DNA of 64,000 bases from Crossiella sp. SN42 (GTDB lineage Bacteria; Actinomycetota; Actinomycetes; Mycobacteriales; Pseudonocardiaceae). The stretch covers positions 29,853-93,852 of the forward strand of contig NZ_JAMHIV010000042.1 in the NCBI RefSeq assembly GCF_023897065.1, given 5' to 3'. The notes under the pieces are model-generated. The model made no database searches, had not been told where the DNA came from, and saw only the letters and a list, made by a program, of their open reading frames with translations. Made by a program: the position numbers and the translations under genes. This document shows positions 50,532 through 59,226 of this stretch, piece by piece. Numbering within the stretch: the first letter of the stretch is position 1; every line of letters starts with the position of its first letter.

Positions 50532-51949
50532 CCTGGCTGGGCACCCCGGCCTTCCCCAAGGCGGCCAAGGCGGCCCTCGGCAACACCCAGCTGCGCCGCA
50601 ACCTGCGCAACGCCACCAGCACCATCCGCGGCAAACGGGCCGCCGCGGTGGCCGAGCTGCCGGACTGGGAGCAGCTGCGCGCCGCCGGGGCCGCGATCAA
50701 GGACGAGGTGCTGGCCAACCTGGACACCTACCTGGTCCAGCTGGAGGCGGCGGTCACCGCCCGGGGCGGCACCGTGCACTGGGCCCGCGACGCGGCCGAG
50801 GCCAACGCGATCGCGCTGCGGCTGGTCCGCGCCACCGGTGAGACCGAGGTGGTCAAGGTGAAGTCCATGGCCACCGCGGAGATCGGCCTGAACGAGGCGC
50901 TGGCCGAGGGCGGGGTCACCGCCATCGAGACCGACCTGGCCGAGCTCATCGTGCAGCTCGGCGAGGACCGGCCCTCGCACATCCTGGTGCCCGCGATCCA
51001 CCGCAACCGCGCGGAGATCAAGGAGATCTTCCAGCGCGCGATGCCCGATGTGCCGGCCGACCTGACCAGCGAGCCGCGCGCACTGGCCGAGGCGGCCCGG
51101 CGGCACCTGCGGCGGAAGTTCCTCTCCGCCAAGGTGGCCATCTCCGGCGCCAACTTCGGCGTGGCCGAGACCGGGTCGATCGTGGTGGTGGAGTCCGAGG
51201 GCAACGGGCGGATGTGCCTGACCCTGCCGGAGACCCTGATCACCGTGATGGGCATCGAGAAGGTGGTGCCCAGCTGGCCGGACCTGGAGGTCTTCCTCCA
51301 GCTGCTGCCGCGCTCCTCCACCGCCGAGCGGATGAACCCCTACACCTCGGTGTGGACCGGCGTGACCCCCGGCGACGGGCCGCAGTCGTTCCACCTGATC
51401 CTGCTGGACAACGGCCGCACCGCGACCCTGGCCGACGAGGTGGGCCGCCAGACGCTGCGCTGCATCCGCTGCTCGGCCTGCCTGAACGTGTGCCCGGTGT
51501 ACGAGCGCACCGGCGGCGAGGCCTACGGCTCGGTCTACCCCGGCCCGATCGGCGCGATCCTGACCCCGCAGCTGGTCAACAACCCGGCGGACAAGCAGGC
51601 CGCCTCGCTGCCGTTCGCCTCCTCGCTGTGCGGGGCCTGCTACGAGGTCTGCCCGGTGTCGATCAACATCCCCGAGGTGCTCACCCACCTGCGGGCCCGG
51701 GTGGTCGAGGACAAGGGCAAGCTGGCCCCCGAGGCGCTGGCCATGCGCGCGCTGGCCTGGGTGATGGCCGACGCCAAACGCTTCGAGCGGGCGCAGCGGG
51801 CGGGCACGCTGGCCCGGTTCCTGGGCCGCGACGGCCGGATCACCCGGCTGCCCTGGCCGGGCTCGAAGTGGACCGAGGTCCGCGACGTGCCGGTGCCGCC
51901 CGCCGAGTCGTTCCGCAGCTGGTGGAGGAGGAACCGCGGTGAGCAGTGA
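50510..51949 (+). CDS. lutB: LutB-type iron-sulfur lactate oxidation subunit
   Basis: An N-terminal LUD domain ('KVKSMATAEIGLNEAL', 'GANFGVAETGSIVVVES') precedes two 4Fe-4S motifs, 'CIRCSACLNVCPVY' and 'CGACYEVCPVSINIP'. The ATG at 50510 has a perfect GGAGGAGG site inside lutA. At 479 residues it is complete. It is the electron-carrying centre of the lactate-oxidising complex. Confidence 0.94.
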   Translation: MVVRNPVTWLGTPAFPKAAKAALGNTQLRRNLRNATSTIRGKRAAAVAELPDWEQLRAAGAAIKDEVLANLDTYLVQLEAAVTARGGTVHWARDAAEANAIALRLVRATGETEVVKVKSMATAEIGLNEALAEGGVTAIETDLAELIVQLGEDRPSHILVPAIHRNRAEIKEIFQRAMPDVPADLTSEPRALAEAARRHLRRKFLSAKVAISGANFGVAETGSIVVVESEGNGRMCLTLPETLITVMGIEKVVPSWPDLEVFLQLLPRSSTAERMNPYTSVWTGVTPGDGPQSFHLILLDNGRTATLADEVGRQTLRCIRCSACLNVCPVYERTGGEAYGSVYPGPIGAILTPQLVNNPADKQAASLPFASSLCGACYEVCPVSINIPEVLTHLRARVVEDKGKLAPEALAMRALAWVMADAKRFERAQRAGTLARFLGRDGRITRLPWPGSKWTEVRDVPVPPAESFRSWWRRNRGEQ

Positions 51950-52559
51950 GGCCCGCGCGGTGATGCTGACCCGCATCCGCACCGCGCTCAGCGGCAGGCC
52001 CGGCCCAGCCCCGGTGCCGCGCGACTACGACCGCGCCAGGGACCTCGGCGACGTGGTCGAGGTGCTGGCCGAGCGGGTCGCGGACTACCGGGCCGTGGTG
52101 CACCGGGTGACCGAGGACCGGCTGGGCGTGTGGATCGACGCGCTGCTGGACGCCCGCGGCGCGCGGCGGATCGCGGTGCCAGCCGACGTGCCCGCGGAGT
52201 GGCTCAACGAGGACCTGACCTGGCTGGTGGACCACCCGCCGCTGTCCATCGAGACCCTGGACGGCTGCGACGGCGTGCTCACCGGCTGCGCGGTGGCCAT
52301 CGCGGAGACCGGCACCATCGTGCTGGACGCCGGCGTGGCCCAGGGCAGGCGGGCGCTGACCCTGCTGCCGGACTACCACCTGTGCGTGGTGCGGGCCGAC
52401 CAGGTCGCGGCCACCGTGCCGGAGGCGCTGGCCAGGCTGGACCCGGTGCGCCCGCTGACCTTCATCAGCGGCCCGTCCGCGACCAGCGACATCGAGCTGG
52501 ACCGGGTGGAGGGCGTGCACGGCCCGCGCACCCTGGAGGTCCTGATCGTCTCGGGCTGA
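51939..52559 (+). CDS. lutC: LutC-type LUD-domain lactate oxidation subunit
   Basis: A single LUD domain (206 residues) with 'GVLTGCAVAIAETGTIVLDA' and 'FISGPSATSDIELDRVEGVH' near the end, as in LutC/LldG. The GTG start at 51939 lies within the end of lutB, so all three lut genes are translationally coupled. Lactate enters the cell probably by one of the neighbouring symporters. Confidence 0.92.
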   Translation: MSSEARAVMLTRIRTALSGRPGPAPVPRDYDRARDLGDVVEVLAERVADYRAVVHRVTEDRLGVWIDALLDARGARRIAVPADVPAEWLNEDLTWLVDHPPLSIETLDGCDGVLTGCAVAIAETGTIVLDAGVAQGRRALTLLPDYHLCVVRADQVAATVPEALARLDPVRPLTFISGPSATSDIELDRVEGVHGPRTLEVLIVSG

Positions 52560-52560
52560 G

Positions 52561-53424
52561 CTACTTCAGCAGCCGGGACATCCGCCGGTCGGCCAGCGGC
52601 TTGCCGCCGGTCTGGCAGGTCGGGCAGTACTGCATGGACTTGTCCGCGAAGGACACCTCGCGCACGGTGTCCCCGCACACCGGGCAGGGCAGTCCGGTGC
52701 GCGCGTGCACCCGCAGCCCGGCCCGCTTCTCGCCCTTGAGCCGGGCCGCGGCCTGACCGACCGAGCGCTGGACGGCGTCGGTGAGGATCTCCCGCATCGC
52801 GGTGAACAGCCGGTCCACCGCCTCCTCGTCCAGCCGCCCAGTGGTGGCGTACGGGGAGAGCCTGGCCGCGTGCAGGACCTCGTCGGAGTAGGCGTTGCCG
52901 ATGCCGGCGAGCACGGTCTGGTCGGTCAGCGTGGTCTTGATCCGCTCGCCCCGCCCGGCCAGCAGCTCGGCCAGTTCGGGGCGGCTCAGCGCGAGCGCGT
53001 CCGGCCCGAGCCTGGCGATGCCGGGCACCTGCGCGGGATCGGCCACCACGTAGACGGCGAGCCGCTTCTGCGTGCCCGCCTCGGTGAGGTCGAAACCGGG
53101 TGACTTGCCCGGCGGGCCCAGGTGCACCCGCAGCGCGAGCGGCCCCTTACCCGGCTTGGGCGGGATGGCGCTGAGCTCGTCGGACCAGCGCAGCCAGCCC
53201 GCCCTGGACAGGTGGGTGACCAGGTGCAGGTCGCCGCAGTCCAGGGAGAGGAACTTGCCGAAGCGGGACGCGCCGGTCACCGCCCGGCCGTAGAGGTCGG
53301 TCGGCTGCGGCGCGACCGTCTTCAGCACGGTCATCGAGGCCAGGTCGATCCTGGTCACCGTGCGTCCGACGGCGTGCTCACGCAGGTGGTGGGCCAGCGC
53401 CTCCACCTCGGGCAGTTCGGGCAC
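52561..53424 (-). CDS. Fpg/Nei-family DNA glycosylase
   Basis: The N-terminal 'MPELPEVE' supplies the catalytic proline P2 and E3. The H2TH region contains 'VLAGIGNAYSDEVLHAARLS' and the C-terminal zinc finger has 'CPVCGD' and 'CPTCQTGGKPL'. It removes oxidised bases and cuts the strand. The 287-residue length is normal. Which damaged bases it prefers cannot be told. It converges on lutC with one base between stops. Confidence 0.92.
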   Translation of the reverse strand: MPELPEVEALAHHLREHAVGRTVTRIDLASMTVLKTVAPQPTDLYGRAVTGASRFGKFLSLDCGDLHLVTHLSRAGWLRWSDELSAIPPKPGKGPLALRVHLGPPGKSPGFDLTEAGTQKRLAVYVVADPAQVPGIARLGPDALALSRPELAELLAGRGERIKTTLTDQTVLAGIGNAYSDEVLHAARLSPYATTGRLDEEAVDRLFTAMREILTDAVQRSVGQAAARLKGEKRAGLRVHARTGLPCPVCGDTVREVSFADKSMQYCPTCQTGGKPLADRRMSRLLK

Positions 53425-53438
53425 GCGGCCAGACTACG

Positions 53439-53876
53439 TCAGTCCACCGGCTGCAGCGGGCCGTCGAAGGCGGGCGAGGAGTAGACCTCGATGTCCCTGG
53501 CCACCTTGATCGCCTCCTGGCGCATGCTCAGGTAGCCGCGCACGTTGCCGACCCAGCGCTCCGGCCCGGCGTCGTCCAGCTCACCGGGGGTCTCCGCGAC
53601 CACCGTCCACGGCCTGCGCACCACCCAGCGCAGCGGGAAGAACAGGAAGACCAGCGCGAGGGCCAGGATCAGCCAGGGCGGGATGATCACCGCGGCCGGC
53701 GTCCAGATGATCAATACCGCGGTGAGCACCACCATCAGCGTGGCCATCAGCACCGCGGCGCCGTGGCCACCGCTCACGTCGTGCTCGAACTCGTCCATGC
53801 CCGCCGGGCTGGACCACTCGACGTTGGTGCGCACGGTCCACTTCCGGCCGTCCGCACCCCGTACCAACCGCGTCAT
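53439..53876 (-). CDS. Conserved two-helix membrane protein of unknown function
   Basis: The 145-residue protein begins with a soluble stretch ('GRKWTVRTNVEWSS') before two closely spaced helices (about 43-62 and 66-85) and a W/R-rich C-terminal half. I recall similar short proteins in Pseudonocardiales but cannot name a family with confidence. It lies 14 bp upstream of the DNA glycosylase gene and is probably in its transcript. Confidence 0.7.
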   Translation of the reverse strand: MTRLVRGADGRKWTVRTNVEWSSPAGMDEFEHDVSGGHGAAVLMATLMVVLTAVLIIWTPAAVIIPPWLILALALVFLFFPLRWVVRRPWTVVAETPGELDDAGPERWVGNVRGYLSMRQEAIKVARDIEVYSSPAFDGPLQPVD

Positions 53877-54186
53877 CCGTTCCTCCTCAGCCGCGGGCGT
53901 CGGTCACACGGACGCCACGACCGCTCACTGAGCGTGGGTCCACGGTACCGGTTCTGCGATGGGCCTCGAGGGTGAAAATCAATGTCTGGAAGCTACCGTT
54001 CGGTCGCACCCGACCCCTGGCTGTCACCCTGGAGATTCTGCCGGGTCATGATCGTTGTGGTCCACCCGGGTGAGACCCAGCGCAGCCAGTGACCAGCCTG
54101 TTCACCAGACCGACCCCCCTGCGAAACCCGCTTGGCCGCCCATGTAATGTTCTTCCCAGCGATCAGGACCACGGTCCGGAGAGCGT
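53877..54186. other. 310-bp gap before tRNA-Gly, no gene seen
   Basis: No frame here shows coding bias, family motifs or a ribosome site. It should contain the promoters for the membrane-protein gene on the minus strand and for the tRNA on the plus strand. No repeat stands out. Confidence 0.6.
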
Positions 54187-54259
54187 GCGGATGTAGCGCA
54201 GTTGGTAGCGCATCACCTTGCCAAGGTGAGGGTCGCGAGTTCGAGTCTCGTCATCCGCT
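54187..54259 (+). tRNA. tRNA-Gly (anticodon GCC)
   Basis: The 73-nt sequence folds as a cloverleaf: acceptor GCGGATG/CATCCGC, a D-arm, anticodon stem CACCT/AGGTG with loop TTGCCAA, and the T-arm with GTTCGAGTC. The discriminator is T and CCA is not encoded. A perfect terminator follows 10 nt later. Confidence 0.97.
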
Positions 54260-54268
54260 CAGCAATGG

Positions 54269-54300
54269 AACGCGAGTGCTCGTGGAGCACTCGCGTTTTT
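54269..54300 (+). terminator. Rho-independent terminator of tRNA-Gly
   Basis: A 13-bp perfect stem (AACGCGAGTGCTC and its complement) with a GTG loop, followed by TTT to form a five-T run. Confidence 0.95.
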
Positions 54301-54309
54301 GCTTCGCCA

Positions 54310-54723
54310 TCACACTGGGGGCGGAGCCCCCAGGCCCCACTCGGGGGCTGGCCCCCGAACCCCCACAGACCCCGCGTGCGTTGCCGCGTTCCTGGTCGCG
54401 TGCGCTTTTCGTGCTTCCTTGGCCAGGTGTGCGGCCAGGTCCGGCTTTGGGGCCTCGGTCAGGTGGATTACTTGGGCGAAGCGGAATCTGGTCAGGGTGG
54501 CTGGTACGTGGGTGGCGGCGTTGCCGTGGGTGACCAGGATTGGTGTGGTGCGGGAGTGCTGGGCGGTCCAGGCGATTCGGTCCGCGCAGAGTTGGGGGTG
54601 GTCGCGGTCGGCGGTCAGGTCGACCAGCAGGCAGATGTCGCCTCTGCCCTCCAGGTCCGCTATCAGGCCGGACCAGTCGTCCGGCTTGGATCCGGTGTCC
54701 GGGACCAGCACGAACGTCGCCAT
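54310..54723 (-). CDS. Small alpha/beta-hydrolase-like protein, probably truncated or decayed
   Basis: The N-terminus 'MATFVLVPDTGSKPDDW' resembles the start of EstC-like alpha/beta hydrolases. The length (137 residues) is about half the family size, and the expected G-x-S-x-G nucleophile elbow reads 'VTHGNAA' instead. The last 19 codons lie inside GC-rich hairpin repeats beside the tRNA. It may be a remnant or a non-catalytic small protein. Confidence 0.45.
   Translation of the reverse strand: MATFVLVPDTGSKPDDWSGLIADLEGRGDICLLVDLTADRDHPQLCADRIAWTAQHSRTTPILVTHGNAATHVPATLTRFRFAQVIHLTEAPKPDLAAHLAKEARKAHATRNAATHAGSVGVRGPAPEWGLGAPPPV
54315..54365. repeat. GC hairpin repeats of the GGGGGC..GCCCCC type
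   Basis: Two adjoining hairpins are seen: CTGGGGGC-GGA-GCCCCCAG and CGGGGGC-TG-GCCCCCG, then CCCCC. Such units are common beside tRNA genes in actinomycetes. They fall inside the 3' end of the hydrolase-like frame. Confidence 0.75.
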
Positions 54724-54863
54724 GCGTCATCACTCCAGTCGGCTGTGCGCGGTGACGGGGCGATACTCATTTCAACCAGATGAGGCCCATCCTCGGCCAC
54801 CGCCGGATGGCCCGCAGGGCGGTGACTCCGGACACCGTCGGTGCCGCGGGTTAGGTTCGGCGC

Positions 54864-55202
54864 ATGGTCACACCGGAGGAGCTGCACGCCCTGGCGCTGG
54901 CGCTGCCCGAGGCGCACGAGCGCCCAGCCTGGGGGCGCGCCTGTTTCCGGGTGAAGGACAAGATCTTCGCCTCCCTGTCGCCCGATGGGGTGGAAGTGGC
55001 GATCAAGGTGGCCGAGGACGAGCGGCACGCCTTGGTGGCCGGGGATCCGGACACCTTCAGCGTGCCGCCGCACTACCGGAACTGGGGCATGGTGGTGGTC
55101 CAGCTGGCCACCGTCGAGCCCGGCGAGCTGGGCGAACTGCTCACCGAGGCCTGGCGGATGACCGCGCCCAAGCGCCTGCTGGCCGCCTTCGACGCGGGCT
55201 AG
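54864..55202 (+). CDS. MmcQ/YjbR-family protein
   Basis: The 112-residue protein has the CyaY-like fold signature 'ALALPEAHERPAWGRACFRV' and 'PPHYRNWGMVVVQL' followed by a C-terminal helix. YjbR proteins are small double-wing DNA-binding-like proteins without a settled role. The ATG at 54864 lies alone after the tRNA region. Its TAG is shared with the convergent chitinase gene. Confidence 0.88.
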   Translation: MVTPEELHALALALPEAHERPAWGRACFRVKDKIFASLSPDGVEVAIKVAEDERHALVAGDPDTFSVPPHYRNWGMVVVQLATVEPGELGELLTEAWRMTAPKRLLAAFDAG

Positions 55203-56707
55203 CGGTCCAGGTAGGCCCGGTGGTTCTTGCTGAACTCGGCGTTGTTGAACCGGTCCCAGTTGATCGACCAGGTCATCAGGCCGCGCAGGCCGGCGTACTT
55301 CGCCCTGGGTTTGTAGGACTCGCAGTTGCTGCCCTTCATCAGGCAGTCCAGCACCTTGTGCACCGCGGCCACCGAGGTGTGCCCGTTGCCCGCGTTGGGG
55401 CTGGCCGGCAGGCCGAGCGCGACCTGGTCCTGGCGCAGGGCGGGGAAGTAGTTGTTCGGATCGCCCTTGACCGGGAAGCCGCCGAGCACCATGTCGCCCA
55501 TGGCCACGTGGAAGTCCACGCTGGGCATCTGCTTCCACTGGTTGTCCAGGCCCATGATCGGCCCGGAGTTGTACTGCTGGACGTGCAGCAGGGTGAGGTC
55601 GTTGCGCATCGCGTGGATCACCGGTAGGTAGGAGCCCGCCCGGTTGTCCGCGCCGCCGCTGCCGCCGTAGAACTGGTAGCCGAGCTGCACGAAGAAGGTC
55701 TCCGGCGCCATGGTCAGCTGGAAACCACTGCCGTACTTGGCTTTCAGCGTCTTCAGCGCGGAGATCAGGTTGACCACCACCGAGGTCTTCGGCGCCTTGA
55801 AGTCGGTGTCGCCGGAGTCCAGGTAGAGCGAGTGGCCCTCGAAGTCGATGTCCAGGCCGTTGAGGCCGTACCGGTCGATGATCGCGCTGACCGAGCTGAC
55901 GAAGGCGTCCCGCGCCGCGGTGGTGGTCAGCTGGACCTGGCCGTTCTGGCCGCCGATGGAGATCAGCACCTTCTTGCCCTTGGCCTGCTTGGCCTTGATC
56001 GCGGCGATGAACTCGGCCTCGGACTCCACGTTCGGGCACTCGGCCGCCGGGCAGAGCCGGAAGCGCAGGTCGCCGGAGGTCACCGAGGTCGGCTCGGCGA
56101 AGGCGAGCTGGATGATGTCCCACTCGTCCGGCACGTCGGCCATCCGGATGTAGCCGGAGCCGTTGGCGAAGCTCGAGTGCAGGTAGCCGACCAGCAGCTT
56201 GTTGCCGGCTGGCGGTGGGCCGCTGGTGGTGGTCGGCGCGGTGGTCGAGGACGACGTGGTCGGGGACGAAGTGGTGGTCTTGCTCGTGGTGGTGGTCGGG
56301 TTGGTGGACCCGCCGTCGCAGGGGCTGCCGTTGATCTTGCAGTTGGCCGGGGCCGCGGTGCCGCTGACGTTGAAGCCGAAGGCCGCGCTCGCGCCGGGGG
56401 CCAGGGTGCCGTTGTACTCGCGGTTGGTGAAGACGTAGTGGCCACCGGTGCCGGTCTGCAGGGCGTCCCAGCAGGCGCCGACCGAGGTGCCCACCGGCAG
56501 GTCGAACTCCACCTTCCAGCCGTTGACCTGGGCGCCGGTGTCGTTCTTGACCGTGATCTGGCCGGTGTAGCCGCTGTCCCAGGACTGCTGTTTGACGAAT
56601 GTGGCGGTGACCGGGGCCGCGTGCGCGGGCACCAACCCGGTCAGGGCGATGCCGAACACCACCGTGAGCACTGCCGCCACCCGAGCTATCAAGACCTTGC
56701 GTGACAT
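55199..56707 (-). CDS. Secreted chitinase: CBM2 plus GH18
   Basis: A signal peptide (about residues 1-30, ending AHA) is followed by a CBM2 (31-131) whose tryptophans and cysteine pair are in place. A T/S-rich linker (135-165) leads to a GH18 barrel. The catalytic D-x-D-x-E is 'GLDIDFEG' with E290 as the acid. It has 502 residues. It should cut chitin outside the cell, helped by carbohydrate binding. The gene stands alone, and the intergenic region to 56846 should hold its promoter. Confidence 0.95.
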   Translation of the reverse strand: MSRKVLIARVAAVLTVVFGIALTGLVPAHAAPVTATFVKQQSWDSGYTGQITVKNDTGAQVNGWKVEFDLPVGTSVGACWDALQTGTGGHYVFTNREYNGTLAPGASAAFGFNVSGTAAPANCKINGSPCDGGSTNPTTTTSKTTTSSPTTSSSTTAPTTTSGPPPAGNKLLVGYLHSSFANGSGYIRMADVPDEWDIIQLAFAEPTSVTSGDLRFRLCPAAECPNVESEAEFIAAIKAKQAKGKKVLISIGGQNGQVQLTTTAARDAFVSSVSAIIDRYGLNGLDIDFEGHSLYLDSGDTDFKAPKTSVVVNLISALKTLKAKYGSGFQLTMAPETFFVQLGYQFYGGSGGADNRAGSYLPVIHAMRNDLTLLHVQQYNSGPIMGLDNQWKQMPSVDFHVAMGDMVLGGFPVKGDPNNYFPALRQDQVALGLPASPNAGNGHTSVAAVHKVLDCLMKGSNCESYKPRAKYAGLRGLMTWSINWDRFNNAEFSKNHRAYLDR

Positions 56708-56846
56708 CGTTTCCTCCCACCAGTTCCGGCGTGGAGCGTCGGCTGGCAGGCCGGGGCGGGTCCGGGCGGCGAAAAGACCTGAACAAGCCCACCAGGTGTC
56801 CTGGAATTGGACTAGACCACGTGGGCGGTGTCAAGGGTGTGCACGG

Positions 56847-57377
56847 CTAGCGCAGCGCCCGCAGGTAGGCCGCCATGGCCACCCGCTGGGCCAGCCGGCC
56901 GATCGGCCCGGCCACCCGCGCCAGCGCGCCGCCGGGCCGGGAGACCGCGGTGATGGTGAACTCGACCAGCCCGCCCGGGTCCATGACCAGCACGAAGCTC
57001 TCCTCGCCGGTGACAGGGTGGCCTGGCAGCGTCCCGTAGCCGAACCCGCTACGCCGCTGCTCGTCCACCCGCCACACCACCCGGCACGGCCCGGTCACCG
57101 CGACCGGCCCGAACCCGAGCACCGCGACCACGGTGTCCCCGACCTCCTGCCCGGCCCGCTCCGGGTAGATCCCGCGCCCGAACCCGCGGTGCGTGGCCCA
57201 CTCCCGCAACGCCCGCTTCGCCCGCGCGAACTCCGCCTCCCCGCGCCCCAGCGCCAGGCTCCGGCTGACCCGCCGGTACCCGGGCGGGCAGGCAGGTTCC
57301 CTGGTCACGCCAACTTCGGCGTAGGTCACCTCGGCGGTCTTCGCCCGGTCGTGGATGCGCGCCAGTCGTCGGCTCAT
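56847..57377 (-). CDS. DUF1990-family protein
   Basis: The 176-residue protein shows the family pattern: 'YRRVSRSLALGRGEAEF', 'GDTVVAVLGFGPVAVTGPCR' and 'FGYGTLPGHPVTGEESFVL'. It resembles a START-like small-molecule-binding fold. No function is known. It is on its own transcript, 84 bp from the MerR gene on the same strand. Confidence 0.85.
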   Translation of the reverse strand: MSRRLARIHDRAKTAEVTYAEVGVTREPACPPGYRRVSRSLALGRGEAEFARAKRALREWATHRGFGRGIYPERAGQEVGDTVVAVLGFGPVAVTGPCRVVWRVDEQRRSGFGYGTLPGHPVTGEESFVLVMDPGGLVEFTITAVSRPGGALARVAGPIGRLAQRVAMAAYLRALR

Positions 57378-57461
57378 GCCCTCAAGTCTTGCGCCACCAG
57401 CGAAATCCGGCGCGGCCCGGAGCCCGCGCCGCGAGGACCTCGACAGCGACCACCACGGACA

Positions 57462-58175
57462 TCAGTCGCCGGTGACGTACCGGTGCAGGTGGCTCGCCCC
57501 GGCCAGCATCGCGGTGGCGCGCCGGGTCAGCGCGGCCAACCGGTCGGCGACCGCGGCCCGCAACGCGTCACTGCTGCCGCTCTCCCGCAGCCCGTCCAGG
57601 ATCGGCCGGATGTGCGGTAGCGGGTACCGCGCCTGCCGCAGCATGCTGATCATCCGCGCGTCCCGGACATCGGCGGGCCGGTAGGTCCGGTACTTGCTGC
57701 CCGGCACCCGCTGCGGCGTGAGCAGCCCCGCCGACTCCCACACCCGCAACGCCGAGGGCCGCACGCCCAGGTGCGCCGCCACCTCGCCGATCCGCAGCTC
57801 GGTCCTGGGCAGCGCGGGCGCGGCCCGGTCCTGCCGCGCGATGAGCTCCAGCGCCTCCCCCACCGACTTCAGGTTCAGCCGCTGCTCGTGCAGCGCCGCA
57901 TGACTGGCGCTGACCAGGTTCAACGCCTCGGGCAGGTCGTCCTCGTGCACGGCCTGCATGATCGCCTGCGCCACCGGGGCGCCGAACCCCTTCCGCACCT
58001 CGTAGAAGGTGCCCAGCGCCCGGCGATGCCGCTCGGTGAACCACCGGTAGCCCGCTGGCGAGCGCTCCGCCCTCGGCAACACCCCGGCATCCTCGTAGTT
58101 GCGGATCTGCTGCGTCGACACCCCGGCCACCCGCGCCAGATCAACCGACCGCAACCGCTCCACACCAACACCCAC
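57462..58175 (-). CDS. MerR-family regulator with two HTH domains
   Basis: Two MerR-type winged HTH units are present: residues about 8-75 ('STQQIRNYEDAGVLPRAER') and about 128-190 ('RPSALRVWESAGLLTPQRV' with 'KYRTYRPADVRDARMI'). A 50-residue helical spacer lies between them. MerR proteins usually have only one. It is divergent from the ABC exporter operon, which is the likely target. The GTG at 58175 or 58163 is the start. Confidence 0.87.
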   Translation of the reverse strand: MGVGVERLRSVDLARVAGVSTQQIRNYEDAGVLPRAERSPAGYRWFTERHRRALGTFYEVRKGFGAPVAQAIMQAVHEDDLPEALNLVSASHAALHEQRLNLKSVGEALELIARQDRAAPALPRTELRIGEVAAHLGVRPSALRVWESAGLLTPQRVPGSKYRTYRPADVRDARMISMLRQARYPLPHIRPILDGLRESGSSDALRAAVADRLAALTRRATAMLAGASHLHRYVTGD

Positions 58176-58253
58176 CCTGAACTCCGGACTTGAGGGTCAG
58201 ACCCCCACTCTACAAACCCACCTGCGAAATTCCGGAAAAAGTCCCAACAAGCA

Positions 58254-58273
58254 CTTCAATGAAACACTTGAAG
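58254..58273. promoter_or_regulatory. Candidate operator before the ABC exporter genes
   Basis: CTTCAA and TTGAAG are an inverted pair with an 8-bp spacer, ending 2 bp before the ATPase ATG. It may be a MerR site, but its position over the ribosome site is unusual for MerR activation. Confidence 0.35.
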
Positions 58274-58275
58274 GT

Positions 58276-59226
58276 ATGCATTTCCGGACCACATCACAAA
58301 CTCCGGCATCGGCCGAACCGGTGATCCAAGCCCGTGACCTGCGCATGAGCTACGGCCCGACCGAAGTGCTGCACGGCGTCACCCTGCACGCCCACCGCGG
58401 CGAGGTGCTGGCCCTGCTCGGCCCCAACGGCGCGGGAAAGACCACCACGATCGAAATCCTGGAGGGTTTCCGAAAGCGTTCCAGCGGCGAAGTCCGCGTG
58501 CTGGGCGTGGACCCGATCACCGGCGACGAGTCCTGGCGCGCCCGCCTCGGCATCGTGCTGCAGTCCTGGCGCGACCACGGCCGCTGGCAGGTCCGCGAAC
58601 TGCTCCGCCACCTCGGCCGCTACTACACCCCGTTCAGCACCCCGGCCCGCCGCCGCCCCTTCGACACCGACGAGCTGCTCACCCTGGTCGGCCTGACCAC
58701 CCACGCCAACGCCAGGGCCGACACCCTCTCCGGCGGCCAGCGCCGCCGCCTGGATGTGGCGATCGGCCTGGCCGGCAACCCGGAGCTGCTGTTCCTGGAC
58801 GAGCCGACGGTCGGCTTCGACCCCCAGGCCCGGCAGGACTTCCACGACCTGATCGGCAGCCTGGCCGCCCGCGGCGACACCACCATCCTGCTCACCACTC
58901 ACGACCTGGCCGAGGCCGAGAAGCTGGCCACCCGAATCCTGATCCTGGCTGGCGGCAAGGTGGTCGCCAACGGCACCGCCCAGCAGCTGGCCCACCGCAT
59001 GGCAGGCCGGCCCGAGGTCCGCTTCACCCGCGCGGGCACCAGGGAGTCCCACTCCGTCCCCGACGCCACCAGCTTCGTCCGCGACCTGCTCACCAAGCCC
59101 GGCAACGAGGACATCACCGACCTGGAAGTCCGCCGGGTCTCCCTGGAAGAGGTCTACCTGTCCCTGGTCCGCGAACACGAGTCCGGCCGGCTGACCAACC
59201 CGGCCCCGCAGGAGGTGCCCGCATGA
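58276..59226 (+). CDS. ABC exporter ATP-binding protein
   Basis: Walker A 'GPNGAGKTT' (residues 49-57), signature 'LSGGQRRRLDVAIGLAG', Walker B 'LLFLDEPTVGFD' and the switch histidine in 'LLTTHDLAEAEKLA' are all present. A 90-residue C-terminal extension is typical of the DrrA/NodI drug-export group. The permease gene overlaps by 4 bp (ATGA). It is likely controlled by the divergent tandem-HTH MerR protein. Confidence 0.93.
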   Translation: MHFRTTSQTPASAEPVIQARDLRMSYGPTEVLHGVTLHAHRGEVLALLGPNGAGKTTTIEILEGFRKRSSGEVRVLGVDPITGDESWRARLGIVLQSWRDHGRWQVRELLRHLGRYYTPFSTPARRRPFDTDELLTLVGLTTHANARADTLSGGQRRRLDVAIGLAGNPELLFLDEPTVGFDPQARQDFHDLIGSLAARGDTTILLTTHDLAEAEKLATRILILAGGKVVANGTAQQLAHRMAGRPEVRFTRAGTRESHSVPDATSFVRDLLTKPGNEDITDLEVRRVSLEEVYLSLVREHESGRLTNPAPQEVPA

